From Nyssa sinensis (taxonomy: Eukaryota; Streptophyta; Magnoliopsida; Cornales; Nyssaceae), in contig CM018036.1 of assembly GCA_008638375.1 (NCBI GenBank), forward strand, positions 6,944,392 to 7,008,391: 64,000 nt of DNA, given 5' to 3'. This document shows, piece by piece, positions 26,201 to 37,876 of this stretch (position 1 is the stretch's first letter; each line of letters begins with the position of its first letter). The notes below the pieces were generated by a model. That model had not been told where the DNA came from. It saw only the letters and a list, made by a program, of their open reading frames with translations, and did not search any database. The position numbers and the translations under genes are program-made.

Positions 26201-29200
26201 GCTGGATCTTCAAACAGATCATCTGCGAAGTGTCAGATGAATGCGACTTTCTATGAAGCTTCAAGGTTCTGGGGAAACAGTTTGGCTGCTTTTCTGGCTC
26301 TTGAGCAGATATAGCCTGGCATCCAAAGTTGCTTCGCTCTTCTTTGGAAGAATCCAATCCTAACCCATGCTTTGGAAAATCATCTGGCCACAATCTGGGG
26401 GGCACAGTTGCTCCAATGCTTAATGCGTTTCCTTCATTATTCCTTATAGTCTTTGCTGCCTCTTTTCTGCAATTGCAATTTTGTGAAATTTGATACCCAC
26501 AGTCACAGGAACAAGTTTCAACAGAATTAGCCCTTATCGTGGCTTTTTCAGAGGTGAAATCAGATTTATCTGATGGGTTACTGCCACGTTCAGTGGTGGT
26601 TAGCGAATCATGGGGCATTCTGCGAGAACAATTGAACAACCTGAATGATGGCCTCTTCACTTTGACATACTTTGTCATGGAAGCAGAGTGTACAAGATTG
26701 ATCCTTATCTCTACATTACAACCCAGTATAGACTGAAGTGCATTTGCAATCAATTTCCATGACTTCTCAGCCTTGGATACATAATCAGGATGATGGAATT
26801 CCAATTCAGCTACAGCCAGACCTGTGATATGGACCATCAGTCAAGTATTGGTAAAAATAGGATAACCAATTCAGATATGCAAAAGGCCAAAATAAGAATA
26901 ACAAAAAAGAAAGACAACTCCTTGTACATGAAATAATATCAGCCAACATGCTAACCAAAATATACAATGTTTATATAGTAAACTTGGTTAAAATGTAGCA
27001 GCAAGTCAACCAACTAATTGCTCAATTTAATTCCATCCAGCAACAAGTCTGTCTTGCCTCCTTTAGTATTTAAACACATTAAGTCATGTTTCCTACCAAA
27101 TACCCCATGAGTTATGCTTCCTGTCAAACTATATATATTGTGGTAACCATGTATGATGGAGCTCCAAGTAGCGTAGGAAATCTAATGAATCCCTGTAGTT
27201 TGCACTAATTATGGACAAAGTGGCTAGAAACATATGGAAAAATTCCAGCAGTGCACTTTTTCCACATATAAACAATGTTTAAATGCACAAGAGCAGTCAC
27301 GGGCTAAATGCTCAAAACTTTGAAGAGATGCTTTGCACTCAAAAGGGTTTTAGGCAAAGCACATGTGAGCCAACATGTAAAATTCAGGTTTAGTAGTTGA
27401 GTATAAAATCCAATTTTAGTCTAACTTTGATGACCAAGAGACTCATGAATGACAATGAAAGTGAGCTTCAATCCCTCACACCCACCATTGTATTTGGGTG
27501 AGTGGTTTTGGGTTTGGGGGGTCTCTGTCTCCCTTGACCTCATATGGTTTCGCTTAATGAATCAGATTCATGTTAGAACTTTTAGGCTATCATCAATTTT
27601 CAGACAAATTTCCCTATATACCCTTCCTTTAGGACTACCTTAATCAGGTATACCGGAAAAGCTCTCTTATTGCATGTACTCGCACATAGTACATGCAAAT
27701 ATACTCTCTTAATCAGGTTAATCAAGTTGCTTGACTTGACTGCCCTGCTCATATGGGTTTGAAAATTCTCACAAATCAAAGATGTACCATGCAGTCATGC
27801 ACGCACCATGGTTAAACCGAACAGAAAATAATGTCCCCCGTTTCCTTAGGAATTTTTTGACTGAATTCGATTTACATATTTCTGTAGCTCTCTGCCATAT
27901 AGATTCCAGATTTTCTTTATCATCCTTCATCCCCAGTTTGCATGAATCATTATTGTCATGTACACAAGTGACAAGATGCTTCAAACTCTCACCCGTGGAT
28001 GATGTGCTGCAAAAATCACCATCTGCACTCACAAAAAAAAAAAAAAAAAACAGAAACTGGATGTAAAAGTTGCACTCAACCTTTCTGAACCTAACCAACA
28101 TATCAAATTATTCATCTGAACCTAATAACGCATTAAAACTCATGTATAAATCTGCAGTTATCCAATCATTCTCACCTCTTGGGTGTACTGTTCTCACACA
28201 TAACCTAGAATCATTTGCATCCAAGAAAGAAGAGCCCACAGAGCTTAACTGTAGAAGAGCTACAGTGAGCCACGTTGTCTGATTTTTTGATGTCCTCAAT
28301 TGTTTCTCAGTTTCAGAAAGTATTTTCAATCCATGACTAAGTTGCTGCACGTCTGCTTCAGCTACTACAAAGAAAATAGTAACACGTTACACAATAAAGC
28401 AACAGAAAAGTAAACGGAAAGTACTAAAGTGAAGTCGGGACATGAATAAAGTACTCCCATTCGAAGCAACATAGGATTCAATAAATGAGATTCCATCTTC
28501 AAAATCACAAATTTTTGGTCAAGATACAACAGTTCCACCGGATGCCCTTGGGTGAGAGTACTTTTGACTTTTGGTACAAGTAAAAAAATTGAAAATTCCA
28601 TAAGGAACTCCATGCAAGTTAAAAATAAATAAATATTTATAGTCTTATTGACAATAACCAAACTAATTAGAATATCAAATAATATATGCAATAATTTATT
28701 GTTAACAATAAAAGAAATGCATACTAAAAATTTTAAAAGTAAATCATTTCAAGAATAAAATGAACAGGTGAAAATTATAAGACTGAAACTAGAAGCTTGA
28801 AAAAATTTCATTTGTCAGCATACAGCTAATAGAGATGTTGCGACTCTGGAGCCTCTACTTGCTTCTCTCTGCCCCTGAATTCTTTTTGGGGTAGCTGTGG
28901 TGGTATTCAATAAAACCAGTAGTGGAGACGTGGCAATGCAAGAAAAGCAGTGAAAGCAATTATAATCTATTAAAACTACAGTATAGTGTTTATTTCAGTG
29001 TAAAGAAAAAAAAACTGAAAAAGAAAAGGTATGGACATTATTGCAGAATAAAATATAAGTAGGATGAGGGGGATGGTGGTGGAGATGAGATTTTGACATG
29101 AAATGGTTATGACTTTAATTAAAAGTAAATAGTGATCTATGAAAATATTTTGTATGACGGTCACTGTGAGGTGGAGTCGATGGGTTGGCATGCACTGTGC

Positions 29201-32200
29201 ACATAAATTTCATTTCCAAATTGTGTTTTCACTTAGATGCTTCACATGGTCCAGGCACAGTTCATGAGTCAGGTAAATAACGTCATAACAGCATATTCAG
29301 ATAGTGAGTAACATCAAACTTGTATTCTAACAATCATATACACCAGCAAATACATCGCACAGTCTGAGATATAAAACCATCCGACCTTTCTGAGTCGCTT
29401 AATCTAGTTACATCTAAAGCAGGTAACTGTTGTTAGACTTGTCATTAAAAGGAATGTGGCCCATCGAATACAAGGTTTCCTTGCAGAAATCAGCTATTTT
29501 CTAGATTGGTCTTTTCCGTACAACCAAATCACATAAATTTGTCCTGATCTGAAAGTCTCAAGAGCCAAATCAACCTAAGATGTACACGGTCAACTCTAGA
29601 AGTCGTGCATAACCAAGTCTAGAAATCTGAATTATCACAGATCTTGAACATATGATCAGGGATCTTAAACTGAAAATAAACATAACTTTTGGCATTATTT
29701 TCACAAAGTGGTTGCTCTCAAACTCAAATCCACATTCTCACACTTGACAGCTTGAACATTTTACCATTGCACCAAGAAATGACCCCTAAATGATCATATG
29801 TGCGTGTGTATTAAAATATATAGTAAAATCCATTTATTTAATAGTTTGACCGTTCAATCTTTTAAGTTCAAAATACAGACTGCTATACCCTGGAACTGGA
29901 CTACAGCAATCAAGAAATAGCAATTATAAAAAAAATAAAAAATTGGTCTCTACTGTACTAAATTACTGTATAATTTGCTCAATCATGTGACAGTTCCCAC
30001 TAGGGATGCTGAAATGACTGGTCCATGTACTTTTTTTTATTTTTTGATCAGTAAATGCAGATATCATTAAAAAGCGCCTGAGGGGGACAAAAAACCATTT
30101 ACGGAAGAAAAAAAAACATGGCGTCCCTAAACCCATCCCATTAGTGGCGGGGTTGGCGGATTCCCAATGAAGCGGGTTAAATTGCCATCCCTGTACAATG
30201 GATATTCTTCTTTAATCCAAAAAAAAGACAATTCAAGACATTATCCTTAAAATGCCATGGCAAAGTTTCAACTCCTTCGATGATCCTCCTATTAGTCTCC
30301 TTCCACAAATACCAAATAATACAAATAGGGGTCATCCTTCACGCAATCCTTATTCCTTCCGAATCTGACTACAGCTCCAGCCCGAAAGAACATCTTTAAT
30401 AGAAGCTGGCATGACCCGACTAATCCCAAACAGCGAAAACAACAAATTCCATACATCCCCTACCACACACAATGAATTAAAAGATGATCAAGAGTCTCTT
30501 CCTCTCTTTACATAAACAACATTGACTTGGAAGCTGATAGCATCGCCCTTTGAGATTGACCGGTCCATATAATTGATAAAGTACAAAAGATTGCTTCCAG
30601 AAATTATGAGTATTCAGGGAACTATTTACAAGGCCTTGTTTATTATCTTAATATTTAACAACAAAAGAAAGAAAATATAACTACCAAAAAAAGAAAGAAA
30701 ACTATGCAAGAATAATCATGTGCCGTGATTGAAATCAAATATTAAGAAGCAATGTGCGGGACAAGAGTGTCAACCTTGATACTCCCAGCAACACAAAAAA
30801 GGTCTATGTTACCCTATTTCATGATAAATGGTTGAATGATAAAGTTTAAAACAATAATTCCGAACAAATATAGGTGGATTTCTAAGTTGCCAGGAAGCGT
30901 ATGCATAGTTACAGTAAGTACAACTCAGCATGTATATCCAAAAGTCAGCCAAGTAATGCACTGGCAAGATTTATAACTGGTTTTTATAAACAACACTTGG
31001 GGTGGACCAACATGAAACCTCAATTGAGCTTGCAATTCAGAGTCATCAAAAGGATTCAACTACTCATGCTCCAGGCCAGAGTGAACTCGGCTAAATCAAC
31101 ATTCAACTTGAAAAGAGTCCGCAGGTATTCTTGTAATAGTATTATAGTGGAGATTGCCAAGGCAACAAGAATTCTAGCTCACCTATATTTTGATGGCCAA
31201 AAAAAGAACAATATTTATTTACAAAATACTAGAAACTATATAAATGAAAATATATTATACTTACAAGTATGTCTTCCAAAGAACTTTCTTCTGACTTCAG
31301 AAGTACCTTCCTGGCATTTTCCAGCAAGAATGTCCATTATGAGATTGGCCAGCTGCGATATTAGTTGCATAGGATCAATCCTTGATCTCATCAGCTCCCT
31401 GGCCCTTCTAATTGTATTTGAAGTGTCAGATGAAAAGGCCAGATCCAGTAAATCTAGCAACTCATCCTCAGAAACAATTCCAATCTGCACAAATGTGAGA
31501 AGGATGCAAATTTGACAATTTCAGATTAGAAGTGATACTACAAGGATAAGTGACAAACACTAATACAATACTCACTAGTTCATATGCCATTGACATAGTA
31601 ATTTTTTTGCCAAGCAAGCTCAGCTGTTCAAGCGTCATCTCTGCATCCCGGAGTGAACCATTAGATCTACTAGCAATGAATTCTAAAGCACCCTGGTCAA
31701 AGTCGAGTCTTTCTTCCACACAGATTTTCCCTAATCTGCTTGCAACATCAGCTTCTTTAATCTTTGGAAAATGGTGCCTTTGGGACCGTGACAATGCCTT
31801 TCGTGGCAGCTTATCGAGATCAGGAGTGATCATTACAAATATAGCATGTTGAGAAAGGCCCTCCAGGTTATTCAAAAAAGTTGCCCATGTTTCCCCTCGT
31901 AATAAGTGGCACTCATCAATGATGAAAACCTTAAACCGTGAGGAAACTGGAGGAATGGCTGCATTCTTAATAAGAGATCTAGCCCGATCTCTCCGATTAA
32001 TTCTCACAGAGTCCACTTCCTTGATATCCCTGCTCCTTCCGGCAAAGAACAAAACACACTCTCGGCACAGACCACATGGCCTGTGCTCATCAAGTGAGAG
32101 ACAATTCAATGCGGCAGCAAAAATCCTTGATGCAGAAGTCTTACCTGTACCGCGGGGACCATGAAATAGATAAAAGGACGTTATCCTACCATTTGAAATG

Positions 32201-33168
32201 GCACTCAAAAGGGACCTTGCTACTACATTTTGTCCAACTAATTCATTGAAAGATTTTGGCCTGAATTTCTGACTGAAACTCCTAGGACTTTCTGAATATG
32301 GAATGATTTCAAGTTTCCAGCTCTTTCCCTGTTCAGATTGAAGTGTCTCACCTACTTCCGCCGACAACAATGGCTGGTCTTCCACATCAAAAGGAAGATT
32401 TGATTCTCTAAATCTTGGAGTTCTTGACCAGCAGCAACTTATCCCACATCCTAGGTGATTGTGATCTATAACATCAACATCTTCGTTTCTGTATAATGAT
32501 GTGCCACGATTTGACCCTTCCAATGGAGCATCAGTCATGGACAAGCATGGACTGCCTACACGGCTCACAACATCACCTGCTGCCGCTCTAGATGATCTAA
32601 TTTTCTTTTTGTATCGGGATTTTTTCTTTGATCCATTATGATTTACTCTTTCTGCCTGCAAGGATCCTTCAATGGGTTCATTACATGAACCTACACCCTC
32701 TAAATGATCACTGGAAGGTGTGATGCATGTCAAGTCCAATCCTTCGTCCTTACAGTCGCCACAATATCTTTCACCCAGTGATTTGTCTCCACTAACCATT
32801 TCCTGCTTTGATCTACAACAATCAGACCCTACTACCTGTTTGCTCTCACATAAAATAAACTTAGAGTTGGGTTTTCTCGAGCGATGAAACAACTCAAAGT
32901 CACTAAGATTTTCTTCCTTTTTTCCATATAAGTCTAGATCTTTTGATCCTGAAATATTGTTATTATCAATTCTACCTTCTTCACAACTATTAAGAAATGC
33001 TAGAGTAATCCCATTACTTGAGTTGGTTTCCCAATTCAAATTGTCAACCAAAGCAGAGAATTTGCTCAAAGAGTTAGTTGATGGATCTCTGAGTGACCTC
33101 ACTCTCCTAAGTGCCAAGAGAGTTTTTGAGATAGGGATATCAACTGAATGTCGCCGGCCATCCATCAT
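23216..33168 (-). CDS. STIL2: STICHEL-like protein (DnaX-like AAA+ ATPase), seven exons, complete
   Basis: The family resembles the clamp-loader subunit DnaX; STICHEL itself controls trichome branching. Exons: 33168-31576, 31484-31265, 28364-28176, 28022-27807, 26821-26071, 23663-23608 (about 2 bases uncertain) and 23260-23216. Phases match throughout and give about 1023 residues. Exon 1 begins MDGRRHSVDIPISKTLLALR and holds the ATPase core: Walker A GPRGTGKTSASR, a zinc-binding C-x8-C-x2-C-x2-C (ALNC to CGLCREC), Walker B VFIIDECHLL, the arginine-finger region LPRKALSRSQRHHF and sensor 2 NGSLRDAE. Exon 2 continues with LLDLLDLAFSSDTSNTIRRA and exon 3 with EADVQQL. The end, KVHCWRTPTFPFRK then AWQMRHQPQRTHLV, matches the family's conserved tail. 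The usual SRCQ is SRSQ here. The closest relative from memory is Arabidopsis STICHEL-like 2. Confidence 0.92.
24775..25800 (+). mobile_element. LTR-like block (possible solo LTR) in intron 5 of the STICHEL-like gene
   Basis: This stretch has higher GC than the surrounding intron and looks like an LTR: GTTGACACGTGGCAACC near its start, a TATA-like CTCTATATAATGG near 25440, and a 19-base direct repeat GCATGAAAGCGCAGTTATGC-type just upstream (about 25379 and 25406). I could not fix TG/CA ends or a target-site duplication, and no coding or partner LTR is visible. Confidence 0.35.
30025..30650 (-). mobile_element. LINE 3' relic in intron 2 of the STICHEL-like gene, sense orientation
   Basis: The minus strand encodes broken pieces of the LINE zf-RVT region: VYVKRGRDS and an ETLDHLL-like piece near 30490-30530, followed by WNLLFSLFGISRVMPASIKD near 30390-30450. 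Stops interrupt it. Its 3' end lies near 30025-30050, where the minus strand runs into an A-rich tail. The insertion is in the 2.9-kb intron between 28365 and 31264. Confidence 0.75.
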
Positions 33169-33549
33169 TTTCTAAATTAAGGTTCTTATATGTACCACAA
33201 ATTTCCAACCTGAAAAGGAAAAAAAATATTAAACACACACACAGAGAGACGAGCAGTAAAATCATGGAAAAAGGGTGTGCTCAAAAGAGTCATTCCACCA
33301 TGTGCAAAAAGAAGATTATCTTTCTAGCTTTTATTTCATAGGAAAACAATTACCATAAAATTGGAAATTAACTAGATAATTCAACAATCACATAGAAAAA
33401 CAGAAATAAAACAAAATTCTCTCATTCATCACTCTTAAAAAAATTATTTTCATTCCATAAATGAAAATTTAATAAAAATACAAAAAATTAAAATTATACT
33501 TCAAAAAAAAAAAATACACAAACAGATTCTTCTGATTTTTCATTACAAG

Positions 33550-33765
33550 AACTGCCCGTCACAAAAAATGGAAGCCGGAAAGCAAAATCACATCAGCAAA
33601 TAACTTATCAGAAAAATGAAAAAATAAAAAATGTCATCAATAAAGATTTTAAAAACATGCACACAGAAGTGTCCATCACCAAAAAAGGAAGACGCAAAGC
33701 AAAATTACATCAGCAAATAACTTATCAGAAAAAAATTAAAAAAAAAATCAATAAAGATTGTAAAA
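33550..33765. repeat. Imperfect tandem duplication, period about 117 bp
   Basis: Two copies share ACATCAGCAAATAACTTATC preceded by GGAAG..AAAGCAAAAT and followed by ATCAATAAAGATT..AAAA; the shared core begins at about 33590 and 33707. It lies in the probable 5' UTR intron of the STICHEL-like gene. Confidence 0.85.
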
Positions 33766-34200
33766 CACAATGTAGTACCTCTCGTAGGGGAAAAACAGTG
33801 AAGAAGTTGAAAACACCCCTTTTTTTCCCACCTGTAACAAGAATAAGACAAAGAAGCACAGATTTCATCACCAGAAAGACACACACACATACACGAAGAT
33901 TAAAAAAAAACACAGAAAACCATTTCAGACTCTTCTCATTTCTCCAAACTTGCCTTCACAAAGCTCAGAACAACAGAGAGCGAAAGAAGGGAGCAGTATA
34001 GAGACAGAGATACACAGTCTATAGAGACTATAAAGAGTTTCTAGAGAGAGAATCTTTCAATTCAAATTAATCAAATAATATATAGAGTAAAAACAAACAA
34101 TGCGAAACGACAAATTTGAAAAAAACCAACACCTCCAAATTGAAGAATCGAAGTTCACGAAATTTGAAACGAAAGCGCAAAAAACGGGAGGGTAAAACCA

Positions 34201-34217
34201 AAACCCTAACCCTAAAA
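34201..34217 (+). promoter_or_regulatory. Double telo-box upstream of the STICHEL-like gene
   Basis: AAACCCTAACCCTAAAA, two overlapping telo-box units, lies about 1 kb upstream of the ATG near the likely transcription start. Telo-boxes are known cis-elements in plant promoters; the role here is inferred. Confidence 0.4.
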
Positions 34218-34265
34218 CAAGGATCTGGGTGGTTGAGCTTTGAGTGTATAGATATAGAGTAGAGG

Positions 34266-34291
34266 CAGAGATAGAGATAGAGATAGACATA
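34266..34291 (+). repeat. GATAGA microsatellite
   Basis: Four to five tandem GATAGA units with one base change, in the leader or promoter region of the STICHEL-like gene. Confidence 0.85.
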
Positions 34292-36061
34292 GACGAAGAC
34301 GCACGGGCAATGAGTGGCAGAGTAGTAAATGTAATAAATGAGGGGGGGTGTTAAACAGGCCATTGACAGCACCGAAGATTCAAAGGCCAGCGTGTACAGA
34401 ACGAATTGAAATTTTTTCAGAAATTCTTGTTCCTTCGGCAGACGTTTGGGCAGAGAGAGAGAGAGCGGAATGGCCTCGACGAGTGAGCTGATGGGGGTGT
34501 TTTGGTAATTTTAATTTCGACGGTTTCAGGTCGTTTTAGCTTTTGGCAAAAAGCTGTAACTATGGTCGGGTTGGAAATGGTTCTGTAAGTCCACGCTCGC
34601 GTTTAGTGCGTTGAGAACACGACCAAACGACAAAGGATCTGGATAGTATTTTGGCGGTGTTTGGTTACTCGATTGTGAAAATCCCTGCCTAGGTTGAGAA
34701 AACAAGTGTGTGTGTGTGTGTTAATTAATAGATGGGGATATTGGATTCTATGATAGATTCTTCAAATTTGATATGGGGGACTTACATCCAATTCACAAAG
34801 AAGAGTGCCAAGTCCACTTGTGGTGATTCGATCATCGCATTTTTTTTAGTGTGTGATATTCACGTATTTAGTATAAGTAACTCGCGTATTAATAATATTA
34901 CGATAGTCCAACTACGAACGGGTGTGTTTAGCATTACTTATTTACAAATGATAAATTCGTTGTCTTTTTTGCACTCCAAAATAGTACAAAAAAATGAGAT
35001 CCATGTTATATTATAAAGTAGGACCCACTTTATTTATGTCTTAGAGTGAAAAAATGTAGTAAATTTATCGTATCTAATACTTAATGCTCATTTGGATATG
35101 CGTCAAAAACAAGCATTTAGAAAAATGGTGTTTTGAAACGGACATTTTGAAAAAAAACTACTTATTGACACTTTTTTAAAACACTCATTTTTGTCTTGAA
35201 AATGTTCAAACGAATATTTCGAGAAGTCCAAATAAACACTCACTTATTTTAAAAGCCCATTTAAAACATGAAAATAACCAAACAGATGGTAAAACTGTCC
35301 TTCCAAACACAACCTTAGAATGACTTAAAATATGACACTTTGGAGAGCTTCAAATCTAGATAATTAATTACAGGAGATTGATTATTAGAGCACATACGCT
35401 GGATAATTAATTATGGCATAATTAGTTTTTTATTTAATTATTTGTTAAAAATTATGTAAAAGTGATTTTATAACTTGAATTTCATTCTTTACTCTTTATA
35501 TTATATATTTTGGTTAATGTATAAGCACTAGATTCAAGGTTAAAACTTGTATAAATTTAAAATTGTTCAGATAAATAAGTTTTTTTTAAAAAAAAAAAAC
35601 TTATACAACAGCTGTGATTTAATGGACCACACTCACAAAACCACTTCTCAAAACGGGGTTACGTAAAAGTTAAAAGTATGTTTCTACAAATAATTTTGAA
35701 TTTTTTACAAATTTTATTTTTAGTTTCGTCACTTGTATATTATTCAATATATACAAATAAAACTATAAAATAAAAAATTATAACTGCATAATTATTTTAC
35801 AAAATTTTTATAAAATATTAAAATAAAAAATTAATTATACCATAACTAATCTTTCAAAATTCATTTCTTAATAGATAATTCTCCACAATCTAAAATTCTC
35901 CCAAGCTAACCCTCGGGGAACTACAATTAATTTCACTCTTTAGTTTGCAAATGTATACAAATGGAATTCTGAGATTCTCCCAAAACTAACCCTTAGATAA
36001 GGGCAATTAATTTTACTCTTTAGTTTGTAAATATGTATAAATGGAATTCAGAGGCCTCACT

Positions 36062-36064
36062 TCC

Positions 36065-36100
<36 letters not shown>

Positions 36101-36102
36101 AA
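36062..36102. repeat. (TA)n(GA)n microsatellite
   Basis: About ten TA units followed directly by about nine GA units. Confidence 0.95.
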
Positions 36103-36289
36103 GAATCTTCAAGCTTCAACCTAAGTTTTCCTTGGCCAGTCGAGTGGTCCCTCCAAAGTTACAGTTATGCTGACAAGTACTGCTTCAAGCGATAGTGCCA
36201 TTTGATCAAATAGTAAGGACTCAGTATGAAGGTACATTAAATGTTCCCCAAGGGCATTTTTGGTAGAATATTTAAAGGACTATTTGGAC

Positions 36290-36460
36290 TAGAGCTGTCA
36301 ATGAATTGGATATTGATCCGATTCAAAATTCGATCTGTTAAGTCCAAATTTGGTTTTAGAAATAGTGATTTAAGATCCGATCCGAATCTGATTATCCCAA
36401 ATATAAACGGACCGGATATGATATAGGCTGATCCGATCCATTTACAATCTGATCTGATCC

Positions 36461-36495
<35 letters not shown>

Positions 36496-36805
36496 TAATA
36501 TATTATATAAATATATATATAAAATATAATAAATTATTAATAAAATTATATAAATATAATATATTAATATATATAAATTAATATATTTATATTTATATAA
36601 TTTTATTAATTTTAATATATATATATATTATATAATTTTTAACTGATCGGACCGGATGAACGGATCGGATATCCGGTTATTAATGGATTCGAATACGGAT
36701 TAACATTCGCATGATCCATCGGATTAACGGATCGGAATTCTTATTAAACGGATCGGATTCGGATCGGCTCTAATCCGGTCCGAATCCGATCCGTTTACAG
36801 CCCTA
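36290..36805. mobile_element. hAT-like MITE, 516 bp
   Basis: The ends are inverted: TAGAGCTGTCAATG on the left and, reading inward from the right, TAGGGCTGTAAACG. They begin with the TAGRG typical of hAT elements. The flanking octamers ATTTGGAC and ATTTAGAT match at 6 of 8 positions with two transitions, as expected for an old 8-bp target-site duplication. Subterminal regions are packed with GGATCGGAT/GATCCGATCC words, the kind of repeat hAT transposases bind. The centre is an AT-rich near-palindrome. No transposase is encoded. Confidence 0.8.
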
Positions 36806-37689
36806 ATTTAGATAGCTTTTGCATCTCTCCTTTTTCTTTTTTTCCTTTTTTTTTTTTTTGTGTTTGCATTTACAAAAGTTATTTTAGAAAAATATTTAGG
36901 CTCTGTTTACTTACATTTTCAAAAACTATTTTTTAATTTTAAAACGAGGGATACGTATTTTTAAATATTTTTTTTAATTTTTTAAATTTAAATTATCATA
37001 TCCAAATGTATTTTAACAATTTTAAAAAATTAATTACAAAATTTTGAAATATATTTTAGAAATTTTTTCAAAAAATTAGTTGTTTGGCCATACTTTTAAG
37101 ACTATCTTCTTCTGGTAATTTTGCTTTTAAAAAATCAAAATAGTGCATTTCTAAAAAACAAAAATCATGTTTTTTGGGTAAAATTACAGTAAATCCTTTC
37201 TTGCACGAAAACAAGTTTTTTTTTTTTAAATTATTAATTAGATGATGGTGAACTCCTAATATTAAATGAATAGTTATGAATTAAAATTCAACTAAACTTG
37301 TTTTCGTGTGAGAAAGAATTTTCTATAACGGTACAAAAAAATAAAATTAACAATGTCTATTAAAACATTTAATGCTTTTAGTTTCATTAATTATTATTTG
37401 GCAAGTGCTTTAAGGCACTCTTAGCAACAATGATGAATGTTAGCATTACATTGGAAGGGAAAATTAGTCAAAAACTTCTCCTCTAGTCTTATTTTTTATT
37501 TAAAATAATAAAAGTACTCATTTAATTTATTTTATTTTTATATTTTTAAGATTTTTGAATAATTTTTTTCATTTTCAAATAATTAAATTTTTCTTTGGCT
37601 AAAAAAAATATAACTTATTTATCTTAAATTTATTTATTTTATATAAAATGAAATTTCTCTTCTCAAAAAGTTAGAAAAATAGACAAAAT

Positions 37690-37876
37690 TGAAATAATGT
37701 AAAAAATAAATAAATGAAAGGGACATTTTTGTCATTTTGAAAAGAAAAAAAAAAGTTAGAGAGAAGATTTTTGTAATTTGTCAGTAAAAATGTAAGGAGA
37801 TTAGTGTCAATTTAGAAAATTCATGAGATGTCGTTTGTAATTGTCAAAATCTTAAAAAAGGTTAATATAATTTACC
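37690..37876. mobile_element. Arm of the foldback MITE family
   Basis: The reverse complement begins GGTAAATTATATTAACC, then TTTTGACAATTACAAACGAC and CTCATGAATTTTC, and matches the left arm at 41846. A diverged partner arm may start near 37455, but it is not clear. Confidence 0.6.

Larger units (their letters stand above)
33180..34330 (-). other. Leader and probable 5' UTR intron of the STICHEL-like gene
   Basis: The minus strand shows a strong acceptor (T/C-rich tract ending TTTTCAG) at about 33212 upstream of the ATG, and a candidate donor CAG|GTGGGA at about 33831, suggesting an intron of about 620 bp in the 5' UTR. The region upstream holds a telo-box and a GATAGA microsatellite. Transcript data are not visible here, so the intron is inferred. 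Confidence 0.5.
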
